A DNA stretch of 64,000 nt, taken from positions 40,181,713-40,245,712 of the forward strand of contig CM055879.1 of NCBI GenBank assembly GCA_029582165.1. Direction: 5' to 3'. Shown piece after piece: positions 22,979 to 34,885 of this stretch (position 1 is its first letter; each line of letters begins with the position of its first letter). Source of the stretch: Portulaca oleracea (Eukaryota > Streptophyta > Magnoliopsida > Caryophyllales > Portulacaceae). The translations under genes and the position numbers were made by a program. The notes below the pieces were generated by a model, which was not told the origin of the DNA, searched no databases, and saw only the letters and a list, made by a program, of their open reading frames with translations.

Positions 22979-24852
22979 TATTATTGTGTTTAAGTGTTTT
23001 TGGGAGGAGAATAAGAAATGGAGATAAAGATGAAGAGGAAGAATATTCATTTATATCATATGGGGGGACTTATTTATGGGCCTAAATAGAAATATCCAAG
23101 CTGCAATTTGCTCACTCATGTTGTCACTGGTGTGGACCTTAATCACTCTTAGCTGATGAGCACTCACAAAATTTATTTGTACTAGCTAAATAATTAATGT
23201 TTTTGAAGTACATTGGATGGATAGAGAAATGTACTACTATAAGAAACTTGAAGATGTAATTCTAAGTTTAAAATTGCCTCCGATGAGGTAAGGATTTAAT
23301 TAAGTAAATTAGATTCTAATAAATAATAATTGTTATTTTTAACTTTTGTATGTCAATAATTTCTACTTTATCTTGGATTTTGTTGGTCCTAAAATAAATA
23401 TAATAGTATTCTGGTGAGATTTCACCGAATCAAGTGATGGTGATTCGGTGAAAAGCTAATGTGTCAAACACAATGCGACCAATATATGTTAGTTTTCCAC
23501 CGACCGTCACTTAACTCGGTGGTGCCTCACCAAAATATAACTTTATTTTTTATGGGATCTTCGAAATATCAAAATAAAGTAAAAATTACTGGTATACAAA
23601 AGCAGAAAAATGAACTATTAATCCGATTTTTCTTTAATTAATTAGAAACTTGAGATTTTGTTGTTTATTTATTTTTTTTAATAAAGGGGTAAGTTACTTG
23701 ATATGCATGGAACTTGTGATTTCGTCAGCTGCTAAGAGATGGCAGAAGGCAGAAAGCTGCAAGTTGTAAGGGAGATTAATTAACTAATTATTAAAATAAG
23801 GGAATTAGATAGAATAGAATTCAGAAAATGACAAGTGAGATCAGATTCATTAAACCTTCCCTATTGAGCATTAATTAGAATTTCTGTGGATTTCTATTGC
23901 TGGGAAAAACTAGCAACAGCCCCCCTTAATTATTCTTTTTTATTCTACAAAAATGTTCATTGCTTAGAAGTATGATCCTACACAGTCAGCAACAAAATTG
24001 TATTTCTTTGTTCAACAAGGTCAAACTTTCAAAATTTCTGAGGGTTAATTTATCAGACTATATATTAAGTTATTGTATAAGATTATTATTATTGTATTTG
24101 TTATAAAAAGTATTTTTATTTAAATATGATGATACACTTTTTATAAGATGTGAAAAAATTGGAAGTTAATGTATTGCATGTATTAAAGACCATAAAAAAC
24201 AAGGGATATTATTTTTTGGGACGGAGGTAGTAGTTGATGTGGTTGGTTACATTGGTATGATTTGTTTTTCGATTAACCAATCATAAGCCTAGACTAAGTC
24301 GAATTGACATAACTAATGCATATTAGTTTACATGTTTAAGATCAATCCAAGCTAATATAGGTGAACCAATATTAACAATAAGTCACATGTTTAGACTTAA
24401 ATTTTAGAAGCGTTTGATTGGAAAACTTTTTGTTTGGAAAATTAGTCAGTTTTTTCAAGTGGACACACTTTTTTAATCAATGAAAAAAAAATTCTAATGT
24501 GAGATCCATTATTTTATTCACAAGCTTAGTAAATAGTTTCCCTAAAAGGGTTAAGGAAAGTCTTTGCCGAAAAAACTCTGAAAAATCTTTCCTACTAAAC
24601 TATCAAATGCACTGTTAATTTTTTTATGTAAAAATTATTAACGATTCCACAAAGATCTGGGAGGAGGATCCAAATGTAAACAGAATTAATTACCTCGACG
24701 AACACTTTCCTTGCTGAGGGTCGAGACAAGAGTCATTAATCCAAAAGTAAAAGAATAGTCAATGGACCTTAGCTTGTCGATGATTAAGTGTTTGGGGGGG
24801 GGGGGGTGAGTACAAGGTTCATTAAATTGTTGTCAAGGGAGCAAATAAGAAA
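22979..24852. other. SAUR promoter and intergenic DNA
   Basis: About 150 bases upstream of the SAUR are its 5' UTR and promoter. Near 23404-23532 several complementary words (GATTTCACCGAATC, GGTGATTCGGTGAAA, ACTCGGTGGTGCCTCACC) suggest a short foldback. A run of 13 G lies at 24794-24806. No other gene was recognised. Confidence 0.45.
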
Positions 24853-25684
24853 TATTCGCTCCGTTTCATAATAATTATCACTTTGTTGACTATTACAATC
24901 GTCAGTGTCACTATTTGATGGGTTTTTTGCATTTTGGACCTCGAATTTTAGGGATATTTATATTCTGAATCTTTGGTTTTTAACTTTAACTTTTTGGACC
25001 CTAAAATTTGTAGGCTGAAAAAAAGGACCCTAAAGTTTGTGAGCTGAAAAAAAAGCTCGTTTCACGTTTTTTTCTTTTTCTTTCCATGCATGAATTTCTC
25101 TCCCGATTGACATCAAACTTCAAGACTAAGGTTAAAACTGATATTAAAGTTATAATAAACCTCTCTTATTCATGTTGGAGTTACTTAAAACCATGTACTC
25201 AAGGGTCTAAGTAGCCCCGACATGAATAAGAGATCGAGGTGTATTATAGCTTAAATATTAGTTTTAACTATAGTCCTGAAGCTTGACAACAATCGAGAGA
25301 TAAATTCAAATATGGAAGGAAAACAAGAATGAGACAGGGGCCTTTTTTTTCAGCCACATAACTTTAAGGTCCTTTTTTATTCAACCTACAAACTTTAGGG
25401 TCTAAAATATTAATGTTGAAAACCAAGGGTTCAAAATATAAGTATCCCTAAAATTTGGGGTCCAAAATGCAAAAAACCCCTATTTGATTTATAATTTCAT
25501 ACAAAATATTTGATTCACTATTGCAATACTATACTTTTAAGATATTATTTTTCGTTGCAAATCTAATGGTGGTAATTTTACATAGCAAATCATGGATATA
25601 GTGAGACATCTTAAGTCAAAAAAATTTTATGTTTGACAGTATAATTTTCAAAGACGACAATTAATAAGGAACGGAAGGCAAATA
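24853..25684. mobile_element. Stowaway-type MITE split by a nested insertion
   Basis: The outer ends, TTCGCTCCGTTTCATAATAA and TTAATAAGGAACGGAAGGCA, match the Stowaway family seen at 4940. The inner words (TTGACTATTACAATC on the left; AAATCTAATGGTGG and GACGACAATTAAT on the right) continue that family once the block at 24920-25479 is removed. The remaining about 270 bp is a normal length for the family. Confidence 0.65.
24920..25479. mobile_element. Mutator-like foldback element, 9-bp target duplication
   Basis: 560-bp element flanked by the 9-bp direct repeat CTATTTGAT at 24911-24919 and 25480-25488. The ends are inverted over at least 35 bp: GGGTTTTTTGCATTTTGGAC on the left, and its complement GTCCAAAATGCAAAAAACCC on the right. 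Inverted similarity continues inward almost to the centre (AACCTCTCTTATTCATGTTG pairs with CGACATGAATAAGAGATCG), so the whole element folds back. A 9-bp duplication with long inverted repeats is the MULE pattern. No transposase is present. Confidence 0.85.
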
Positions 25685-26038
25685 TATGATTGGTTATGCA
25701 TGGGGGAATAGTAACTAGTGAGTGATCAGTGAATAGGACTATAGAGAAGATGGTGGTACACGTAGAAATATGTACAGGCTGGTGTGTTTTGGACTGTCAC
25801 GCTAACGTGCCTTGGTTCCGCAGCACTTGGTTGGCATTGTCAAGACACAACCCCCACCCCTTTGCTCTCCCCAAAACACTCTCAACTTGCTCACAATTTG
25901 TCTTGTCTTGTACACATGCACCCAGTAGTTTTGCAAGATAGATTTGTGTACTTACGTACCTTTGTTAGTTTCCTACTCCTTACCCACTCATCATGATTGC
26001 GAAACCTCCCTTAGCTAATATCTAGCTATGTATCCTTC

Positions 26039-26710
26039 CATTTCATTTCGATTTAATTAAGCCATCGTCCTTGTCTTCAGATGTGTTCGAAGTCTTAATC
26101 TCTTGGTTGGAAAGGATATTCGATAAGGGAAAAGGTAAGCGATCGAGTTCATAATGATGAATAAATAATGTACATTTCATTTCAGTTTAATTAAGTCATC
26201 ATCCTTATCTCCACGTACGTTCGAAATCTTAATTTCTTGTTTGGAAAGGATATTCAATAAGGGAAAATGTAAGTGGGTTCAAAGTGATGAATAAATGTAC
26301 ATTTCATTTAAGGTTAATTAAGCCATCATCCTTATCTCCACATACATTCGAAGTCTTAAGGGGTGTTTGATTGCCGACTTTTTGGGGTAGTTTTTAACTT
26401 TTTGACACTGTTAGCTTTTTGACTAAAGTGAAGAAGATATTTGAAGTGTTTGGTAACAAGTTTTTCATATTAGCTTTTTGGATCCAATAAGCTAGTTTTT
26501 AAAAAGCTATTTGAGGAAGCTTTTTGAGGTTTGCTTTTCACAAAAAATTATTTTACCAAACACCTTTCCTACAATCAGCTGACCCAAATAGTTAAAGTCA
26601 AACAACTAATCTAAACAGCTACCAGCCAGTTGCCAAACAGGATCTTAATATCTTACTTGGAAAGGATATTTGACAAGGGGAAACATTAGCAAGTTCATAA
26701 TGATCAATAA
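26039..26710. repeat. Three tandem units of about 130 bp, third one split
   Basis: Units start near 26039, 26173 and 26299. Each carries CATTTCATTT, TTAATTAAG(C/T)CATC, TTCGAAGTCTTAA-type and TTGGAAAGGATATT words. The third is interrupted after AAGTCTTA by a MITE (26359-26644) and resumes at TTAATATCTTACTTGGAAAG. No coding potential was seen. Confidence 0.7.
26359..26644. mobile_element. PIF/Harbinger-like MITE inside tandem repeat
   Basis: 286 bp, starting AGGGGTGTTTGATTGCC and ending GTTGCCAAACAGGATC, flanked by TTA on both sides (26356-26358, 26645-26647); the duplicated part can be read as TCTTAA. The neighbouring repeat units show the uninterrupted site (GAAGTCTTAATCTC), which supports the insertion limits. 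It is a reversed relative of the element at 20477. Confidence 0.72.
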
Positions 26711-26879
26711 ATATAAAAGTGAAAGAGAGTAAATAACATCGCACACTTTATAATATATATTCTCACATATTATTATGTAGAAGGATTCAGAGATCACTTT
26801 TAAAAAATAATGTATTTGTAATTTATTAAGTAGTTTACATACTCTTCCTTACATTCCAAAGTCCAATATGAATGTTAAC

Positions 26880-27487
26880 TGTTAGGATCGAGGTAAAATA
26901 TAGCCTAGTATTTGCAGCGGAAGAGATAATTATCAAGATGTATAAATTGAGAAGAAATATAACAAGATCAGTAATTAAAAGACAGAGAGTATAAAGACAC
27001 ATGATTTACGTGGAAACCCAAATCGGGAAAAAACCACGGGCGGCAACGGAGCAATAATCCACTAGTATAAGGGGAGAGATTACAAGAGAGATCCCAAGGG
27101 GCTATATAACGCATGATCGACGCGATCACAAGGGTTAATAGCGTGCTATATAACGCAGGATCGATGGCAAGATCACAAGGGTTAATAGAAGAACGATATA
27201 TCAAGATAAAATAATTCTCTAACGGACTCTCACAACCTAGGGATGGGTAGAGGTGAAGAATGCTCTGTGTGTGTTTGTCGTATGCCGTAGGTGTATAGGT
27301 TGATAACAACCTATATTTATAGGAAAAACTACCTATAAACCTAACTTGACTCCCACTCCAATTAAATTTGAAATCTAATACAATTAGGAAACCTAACATA
27401 ATAAGGAAACCTAAATAATATCCTAATACAATTAGGAAACAAATAATTGTGTGATCAAGAGGCTGATTTTGGGCCATAAACCCAACA
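26880..27487. mobile_element. Solo LTR, 608 bp, TTAAC duplication
   Basis: Begins TGTTAGGATCGAGG and ends ATAAACCCAACA, so it has TG...CA termini. Perfect 5-bp target duplication TTAAC lies at 26875-26879 and 27488-27492. No internal retrotransposon domain is present, so this is a solo LTR left by recombination. An internal duplication of about 50-60 bp (CTATATAACGCA, then GATCACAAGGGTTAATAG, twice) lies at about 27100-27190. The superfamily cannot be told from the LTR alone. Confidence 0.85.
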
Positions 27488-27492
27488 TTAAC

Positions 27493-29386
27493 AAAATGAA
27501 AGTAAATAGAATTAAATGAGGCAGGCTAATGTGTAGTAGTATCGTAGGACGTTCTTGTACTATTTGACGAATAAATTTTGGGTTTGAACCCACCGACTGT
27601 GGAAAAATAATACAAGTAATAAATGAGGAGTAAGGAGCTATTAGGGCTAATTACGTCATGCACGATCATCCAACATGAAAATGCATATTCACTATTACTA
27701 GTCATGCACATGCAACTAGGGCTTTTTGCATGCCAACAATTTAATGTCAAATTACAAACTTAGAAGTTTCTTCTTCCATCTCAATATATTTGTCCTTTAT
27801 CAATGTCTTAAATGATATATGTCCATTTAATTTTTAACAAATGAAAATAATAAATCTTTTAACCTTTCAAAATTGCTGTTGATATAACTAGAAAAAAGGA
27901 TTAAGATAGCGCATAGTCTAAACTCATAATATTTTAATAAATAATAATAATTTAATCATAATAACCATTTAATTTATTACAATTTGCAACACAAAGTACT
28001 AGAAATACTCAAATTAAAGCATCAAGCTCGAGAGAATTCAATAATGTATATATTTTTTTCCAAATGAAGGATAAGTAGGTTAGTCTAGTTAATGAGATCT
28101 CTATTTTAAAAATAATTAACAATAAATTTTGGTTATGTACGGATTGTAAGTACAATTATCCCCTACAAACATAACAATCCATGTTTACGAACAATTATAT
28201 CTTGACGGATAGATTGAACAATGAGGTGATAACTAAGTACTAGACTGCCACCGGCCTCTTTGATATTCAATAATATACATATCGATGTAACATAAGGGCG
28301 AGCATATACTTAATGAAGATAGTATGAAATGAGTCAAATGACTAATAAATATTTTGTACTGGTTACTTGAATATGAAAATGGGCTTATAGAAGTAGCTAG
28401 TTTATGATGGGTGAAAGAGATGACTACTATAGCTTGGAACGTATACATGTAGTTATTAGTTGAAAGTTATACCAAGCAAAGTGTCGCATATACATTGGTT
28501 ATTGAATTGTGTCAACAGCAAATCATAAGAGCAAGTGGTCATAAATTTGTTTGGATTAGTAGTACAGCTGTCTCCATTGTTAGGGTTATTCATTTGTCTT
28601 GTTTCTTTGTCTTCAAACAATGTCCTCCTGAAATTGACTCTAGCTAGGTACTTTATACGTATGGAATGGCAATATGGCATGGAGCACCCCTTTGAGAATT
28701 GACTCTACAATATATCTAACACACTAGCAATGGAGATACTCTGAATAGTTTACACATACATAGATCAGTCCCCTTTTCATAATTGACCTTGTCATACACA
28801 TAAATTACTATCGTTAATATACGGTGGTTTTCATAGTTATTTTAGGGGTAGTCACCAGTAAACTTTACACGTCGGAGAAGAGTATTAAATGACCTAACAA
28901 CCTCACAATTTCCACCTAAATGAAAGATTGGATAATGGAGATGATTGTAACTTGACTTCCACCTATTTGGCTCACGATTCTTATACATACACGCATATAT
29001 ATATATATTTCTTTCTATCAATGAACTTAACCACCATGACTTTTGTCTTTCATGCTCTTACTAAGGATCAAATTAGCACGTTGAAAGCAAAAAATTTCTC
29101 ATGTGTAGAGTTATGTGGGATTAATGGGTTATACTCGTCTTTTGCAGTTTGGTGCTTGTTCCTTATCCGAATTTGTGAGATTGAACTCAGTAAATAATTT
29201 ATTTTTATTTATTGGTCTTTTCAATACAGATTGTGCAACATATAGGTGGAAATGAAGTTGGTATGCTTGTTCAAGGTACTTTAAAATTAAAGTTATGTGG
29301 AAATGACCCGGATTTATTCCAACCAGCAATCATAATATGACTGCTTTCAAAGACAAATGTGAGCACTAACAAGTTTGAACCAGTAA
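27493..29386. other. Intergenic, nothing recognised
   Basis: AT-rich DNA with short open frames on both strands, none with a recognisable domain. No complete transposon was identified. Confidence 0.4.
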
Positions 29387-29567
29387 GGTTCCGTTCTTTT
29401 ATCCGGTGCAGTGGAATTTGAAAAAGTATGGTGAAGTATGGTGAGAGTTGTGGTAGGTAGGGTTGAGGAAAGAAAATATGAAAAGTAAAGGAGAAAAGGA
29501 GTAGAAATTAAATAGTACAGTGCGGTGTGTTACCGCACCACAACCTACCGCATAAAAGAACTAAACC
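29387..29567. mobile_element. PIF/Harbinger-like MITE with TAA duplication
   Basis: 181-bp element with ends GGTTCCGTTCTTTTATCCGG and CCGCATAAAAGAACTAAACC, flanked by TAA at 29384-29386 and 29568-29570. The inside is rich in GTGGTG / CCGCACC words as in the elements at 11853 and 41516. Confidence 0.75.
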
Positions 29568-30396
29568 TAAAACTTAGGTGAATGTCCCTGAAGTGAAGTG
29601 GATTGATGATAAATATTGCTTTAATTTGGTAGTCCTCTTTCAATGTGTGCCAAAGGCTCTACCAACACAAAGGTGGACATAGCTAGGTATTGACATGAGT
29701 TGAATGCTTTCTTATGATTAATAAATCATATAAAAATGACTTTTGAATATTAAATATCACTAATAGTTTATCAATGATAAATTTTTATTGTAGTGTCAAA
29801 TCTTATTCTTCTGTCAAGACATTTCCTTAAGTTACGCACACACAATATAGAAGAAAAAACTGAAGAAGAATTACAGTTCCACGTGATAGCATTATTTAAA
29901 ATATGACTTTGATTGGTCATCTAGTCTGCTGCAAAGTTTGTTTCTCGATAGATATGTCATATATAAAGTGGATTTGTTAAGCTGCTTGCAAAAGATTATT
30001 TATGTCTCTAACAATCATATCAATCTGTCAATGAATGTGAGTAGAACCTTGGATAGCTTGGATTATGATCAAACTATTCCTTCAATATGGGACTTTTTGA
30101 GAATCCAGTTTGAATAGTTTGTTGGGGCCAAAGCATAGGGTTAGCGCTTCTGGCATGAAGATATAACAAGAGTTGTCATTATTCTATCCAAGTGATAGTG
30201 AATGACATAACTTGCTATTAAACCTTAATTGTAAAGCAAACCATCAAAGTTTAACTTGACCCATCCAAAATTTAGTTGCATCCATCGAATTGAAGCATGG
30301 TTCCACTAGGTATTTAATTGAATCAAGTGCAATATTAATTTGTTAGACATTAGGAAAAACAAACATTCGAATGAAGAATTCCTTTTGGGAAATTGG
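29568..30396. other. Intergenic, nothing recognised
   Basis: No gene or complete transposon was recognised between the MITE at 29387 and the foldback at 30397. Confidence 0.4.
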
Positions 30397-30557
30397 ATTT
30401 AAATAATCTGAACTTTGAGTCATAGTAGACTTAATAATGTGAACTTTAGATTTGGTTGAATAATCTGAACTTTGGGCCAAAGTTCAGATTATTCATAGCC
30501 AAATCTAAAGTTCAAATTATTAAGTCTACTATGGTCCAAAGTTTAGATTATTTAAAT
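30397..30557. repeat. Near-perfect 161-bp inverted repeat (hairpin)
   Basis: Two arms of about 80 bp, ATTTAAATAATCTGAACTTT... and ...AAAGTTTAGATTATTTAAAT, meet at GAACTTTGGGCCAAAGTTC with no loop. Only a handful of mismatches interrupt the arms. Within each arm the word ATAATCTGAACTTT or a close variant occurs more than once. It may be a MITE. The transcript of either strand would form a long hairpin. Confidence 0.8.
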
Positions 30558-31161
30558 ATGATTTTTTTCATTTCTTTTTGGAGCAAGGGATTTACTCATG
30601 TAAATTGGTAAGGCTATCAAAAAAGTGATTGTCAAGTTGGTAACTATTTACATCTTTCACATTTTCCCCTAAAAATTTGAGAATTTGTTACGTTGTTGGA
30701 ATTTTGTATTTAGTTTTAACTTTTTGTTGTCATACCATACTTTATTTTATCTTTTAAGTTGTATTCGAAATTTCCAACTTTAGCCATATATCTGCTAGCC
30801 TCAACTAGTCAATTTTTGGGCTTTACTCACAAACATAATCAAAAGGAACAATTGTATTAAAACTTAAAAGAGAATATGTTGCCACTTTTTAAAATTGCGT
30901 TGACACTAGCATATATGCCGATATCAATACATAAGATCATAACAATAATAATCCAAATATATTGATTGGATTTACCCTTGATCGTAGGTATAATACTCTT
31001 CCTCACCTTTTTTAAGCTAACTAATAACACTCCATAATACATATATACATCTTGCATTCTACATTTGATGGGAAAATAAACCCGACTCAAAACGTTTTTC
31101 TTTTTTTTATTTTATTACCCCCGTTAATTAGTTAGAAATGTAGCGCAAAAAATAAAACTAA
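30558..31161. other. Intergenic, 3' of SAUR
   Basis: No gene was recognised. The last 100 bases are probably the 3' UTR of the minus-strand SAUR gene. Confidence 0.45.
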
Positions 31162-31527
31162 TTAATAAGCATAGAATCGAACTAAATCATCGAGGGGCTC
31201 AGATTGCTGGTCGGAGTTTTGCAGCATCCAGAGCAAATGCTCGAATAAGACGACCTCACACCCGATCACGGTGGTCTCTCCATCACAGCCGTCTGATTTG
31301 ACGATGATGAGCTCCTGGATCACCGGATGATCAAGCACGTCCGGGGCCACCTGGTACGGCCGCAGGGATTTCCCCACGTAGACGGTGCGTAGACCCCTGT
31401 TTGACACGTGGCAGTCATCCGAGGGCGCGGGTGTAGAGTTGATGCTGCTCTCGCGTCGCAGCTTACCGAAGGAGTTCATCTTCTTCAGGGCTGAACACAG
31501 CTTTGTTAGTTTCCCTGCCTTTGCCAT
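31162..31527 (-). CDS. SAUR family protein (SAUR78-like), 121 aa
   Basis: Intronless SAUR gene starting MAKAGKLTKLCSALKKMNSF, the N-terminus typical of the SAUR76-78 branch. The core reads LRTVYVGKSLRPYQVA, DHPVIQELI, then CEVVLFEHLLWMLQNSD and ends DDLVRFYAY. It shares the CEVVLFEHLLWML block and the SL/PLDDL-x-x-FYA ending with the paralogue at 22565. The Ser-rich linker before the core is shorter. The coding region is GC-richer than its flanks. A TATA-like box lies about 120 bp upstream. By family it would act as a PP2C-D-binding growth regulator; the tissue and hormone response cannot be inferred. Confidence 0.92.
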   Translation of the reverse strand: MAKAGKLTKLCSALKKMNSFGKLRRESSINSTPAPSDDCHVSNRGLRTVYVGKSLRPYQVAPDVLDHPVIQELIIVKSDGCDGETTVIGCEVVLFEHLLWMLQNSDQQSEPLDDLVRFYAY

Positions 31528-31644
31528 TGATTCTTTTTGAGAGAGAAAGAGAAGTGAGAAATGGAGGGTAGAAAATGAAGAAACTGAAGAAATGGAATAA
31601 TAATAGATGTGTGTGTATGTTTGGAGGTGATGATATATGGGAGT

Positions 31645-31655
31645 GTATTTATAAA
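31645..31655 (-). promoter_or_regulatory. TATA-like box of the SAUR at 31162
   Basis: The minus strand reads TTTATAAATAC, 118-128 bp upstream of the ATG. A start of transcription about 30 bp downstream would leave a 5' UTR of roughly 90 nt, normal for a SAUR. Confidence 0.5.
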
Positions 31656-34600
31656 CAAGGTTGTTGATTTTTTTAATATAAAGTTTTTGTTTTTACCTCT
31701 GTTTGAGCATTGTTATTAATAGCTTGTAGCTCAATTGGTATTCGTTACACTGTAGTGAAATAGTAACAAGTAAGTATGTTTGGTTTTCCTTATTTTCATT
31801 GCCTCATGGATCTATTGGGTTTTCCCTTAAATAATGGGCAATGTGGGTGGCCGACCTTACCAATGTAGGGGAAAAAGACTAATCTTTGTTCAATTTGCAT
31901 ATTCAAATTTGTCCAATTTAGAAGAATGCTATTTGTTATATATTTTTGGTCGCATGTATTGATAGAATATTCGAACATAATATTTCTCATTTATCTCTTA
32001 TCAAAGGTGATAATTTTAACATTATCAACCTAAATTTGACCAGATTCAAATCATTAATCTTACTTTTTTGTCGTGGGGCCGGAAGGATGTCCACTGTAGG
32101 TGGATACATAATGTGGGGCCGAAGAAGATGCAGTACAGCTGGGAAATGTTGGGCTGGAAATTGGAACCTTGATTTTGGTGTTGGATACATGATTCCAAAT
32201 GCCAACTAGATGAATGCCTTAAGTAATGCTGTATGTCATATAATACTCCAATTCCCATGCATGCAATTGATTATTTCTTAGTGATAATGTTTTAATATTG
32301 GACAACCTAAATTCAACAAATAATTCTATAAGAATTTGACTTAAATTCGGATTAATTAGACTTTAATATCAAAATTTATATAAAAACATGATGTTGGTCA
32401 ATCAGGTTTGTTTTTAGTTGATACAGATCGAACTACTTATATCGATCTATATTTGAGTTCGAATTGAGGTTGGAGATAGAAATAAAAAGATTGTATTTGA
32501 ATTTTGAATCAAATAAGTTAATATCAAAAATTAGGCAAAAAGATATGAATGTGTTGAATTTTTTTTCTATTTGGACAAAATTTTCTAATGTTTACTGGTA
32601 ATAAAACATGTCGACATAATATGAGCGGATATATATTGAGATTTTGTATACATTGGGATGTAGTGATATCATACTCATTTGAGTCATTTTCACACTATAT
32701 GAAGACCAAGGAATGATTATGTACTCTAACATTCTCCCTCACATAAATGTGTAAAGGTTTCCTTAATCTTATATAAATAAATATATGCGCTAACATTTGA
32801 ACTTACATTTCAACATCATGTGTAACTCAACCAAAAGCCTGAAATAATAGTGTTGAAGGTTTGAAATGAATTTTTCAACCTTAAAGTCTGCATATGCATG
32901 CAAATGCTCTCCTCATAACTTTACACAAATGAATTTCCGGGTGGTGATATTCAAATATGATCAGACATCTTAGAAATACTCTAATATCATATATAAGAAG
33001 TGACTTAACCAAAAACTTAAACTGCTAATAAAAACTCAATAATAGTTCTATAGTCTTACAATATTACTTAGACTATTACAATATTTATAATTTATTGAGA
33101 TTCATATTCTGTTGAACCATATTAATATATTTTTGGAATAATTAATGAAGGTCTCAGATTCATTCTAGATATTTACAAAGGGATCTGCTCAACTTTTTAC
33201 AAAGATCCACGAAGATTTTTAATTTTTATTTTATTTTAAGAAACGAACTCATGTTAGTTAGCCAGAGAGAAATATGTTGTTTGTAAGCATATGTATTGAT
33301 CAAGTATATGTGGACTCCATGGATGTTGTATGGGGATAGGATGATGCACAATTGTACAGATCAAATGGCTAGTATTTTAGCATAACAAATGGAAATGAAA
33401 TTGGCTTTGCAATCATCGAAGAGTTGTATAGTGTCTTGCGCATTTTGCATCTGATTAGTTTTCCCATATAATTCCTTTGTTTCATTTCATATTAACTGTG
33501 TCCCAACTCTTTTTTGACCAAGTGTTTTTATAGTATATTTCATTAAAAAAATAATAAAATTATATTCTTATGATAATATTTTCCGTGATCAATCTAATTA
33601 TGATATTTCCGTACAACAAAACACTGTAAACTGTTGAGAAATTAACAATATTAAGCAACAATTAATATAGAACAGAAAGAATACTACATTATAATTATAT
33701 CTTTGACATAGTCCGATCTTCCTTATGAATCTCATACAATATACTTAATTCCTTGCTTCTGTGTTTGCCTCAATCTAATGGTGGTACCAGAAAACAGCCC
33801 TAGTATTTAAGCTTTCTTACATCATAATTCATACATACCCTACCCTATCATGTACATGTTTTTGTTAGCATGTTATTTTTCCAAGTTGTTACCTCTAACA
33901 GAAACTGAAAAGCCAAACTCCCCACCAAATTAGCCAACCTACTTGTTGGAATTCATCCATGAGTAAATGTCCACATCGAAAAAGTAAAAAGAAAGCATAT
34001 GGTATATATGTCAAGTGGGCTACTCCTCTTAACACCAACTTTTAAGATGAAACCTCACTTAACTTGTGTACCATGGGCCTTGGTTGAAGTTGACTCACTC
34101 CTTGAATCTCTCCAAGACTACTATCTCTTTGGCATACATGCAGCTGACCCAATACCTAGTTTATTAACTTGTATTTCTCACTGCTCGTATTCTTTAAATA
34201 ACTTTGAATATCTCTCATAATATGTCGGTAGTTACTATAGCTTCAACCTTTAATAGAGTACAGAAGACTTATAAATTAATAATATCCGATATTCTTTAAC
34301 AACAGACAATGTATAATATATATGTACGTATGTGCATGTATATGTATATTGATAATCTAATCATCAATGAAAAGTTGGTATAAATACTCTATTTTCTGTA
34401 ACTTTAGGTAGAATAACAACAGCATGTTGTTGGACTATGGTTTTATCAAGTATAAAAGTTTAGTTAATACAAGACCAACTTAACTTAAAGAAAACACATA
34501 TACTTTACTTAATAAAAACCAGTGGCAAATAATGTGGAGTAAGTATTACTAGGATGGCATCATTCGCATATATGATGACTCTTAATTTTTAGGTAATGTA

Positions 34601-34851
34601 CGTTTAAGTTGATTGAAGAAGAAGATAATATAATTGATTGCAATTTCAAATATATATGTAACATTATCATGTCACTTAATTGTTGCTACTTGCTACTAAT
34701 AATTGTGTCTAAATTGAGTACTCCCTATCTCCCTTATCACTAAAAGTATATTGCTTTTATTTTTTCATGATTAATTTTAATACTCTATTTTTCTATCATC
34801 TTTTTATTAATATATTTTTTAAAAAATATATTTAAGGTTTACAATTATTAA

Positions 34852-34885
<34 letters not shown>

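Noticed and set aside
23404..23532. Short foldback words around GATTCGGTGA
   Set aside because: Arms are short and interrupted, with no target duplication; too weak to name an element.
31718..31775. tRNA-like A-box (TAGCTCAATTGGTATTCG) upstream of the SAUR
   Set aside because: No B-box at a proper distance and no cloverleaf; probably a repeat relic or chance.
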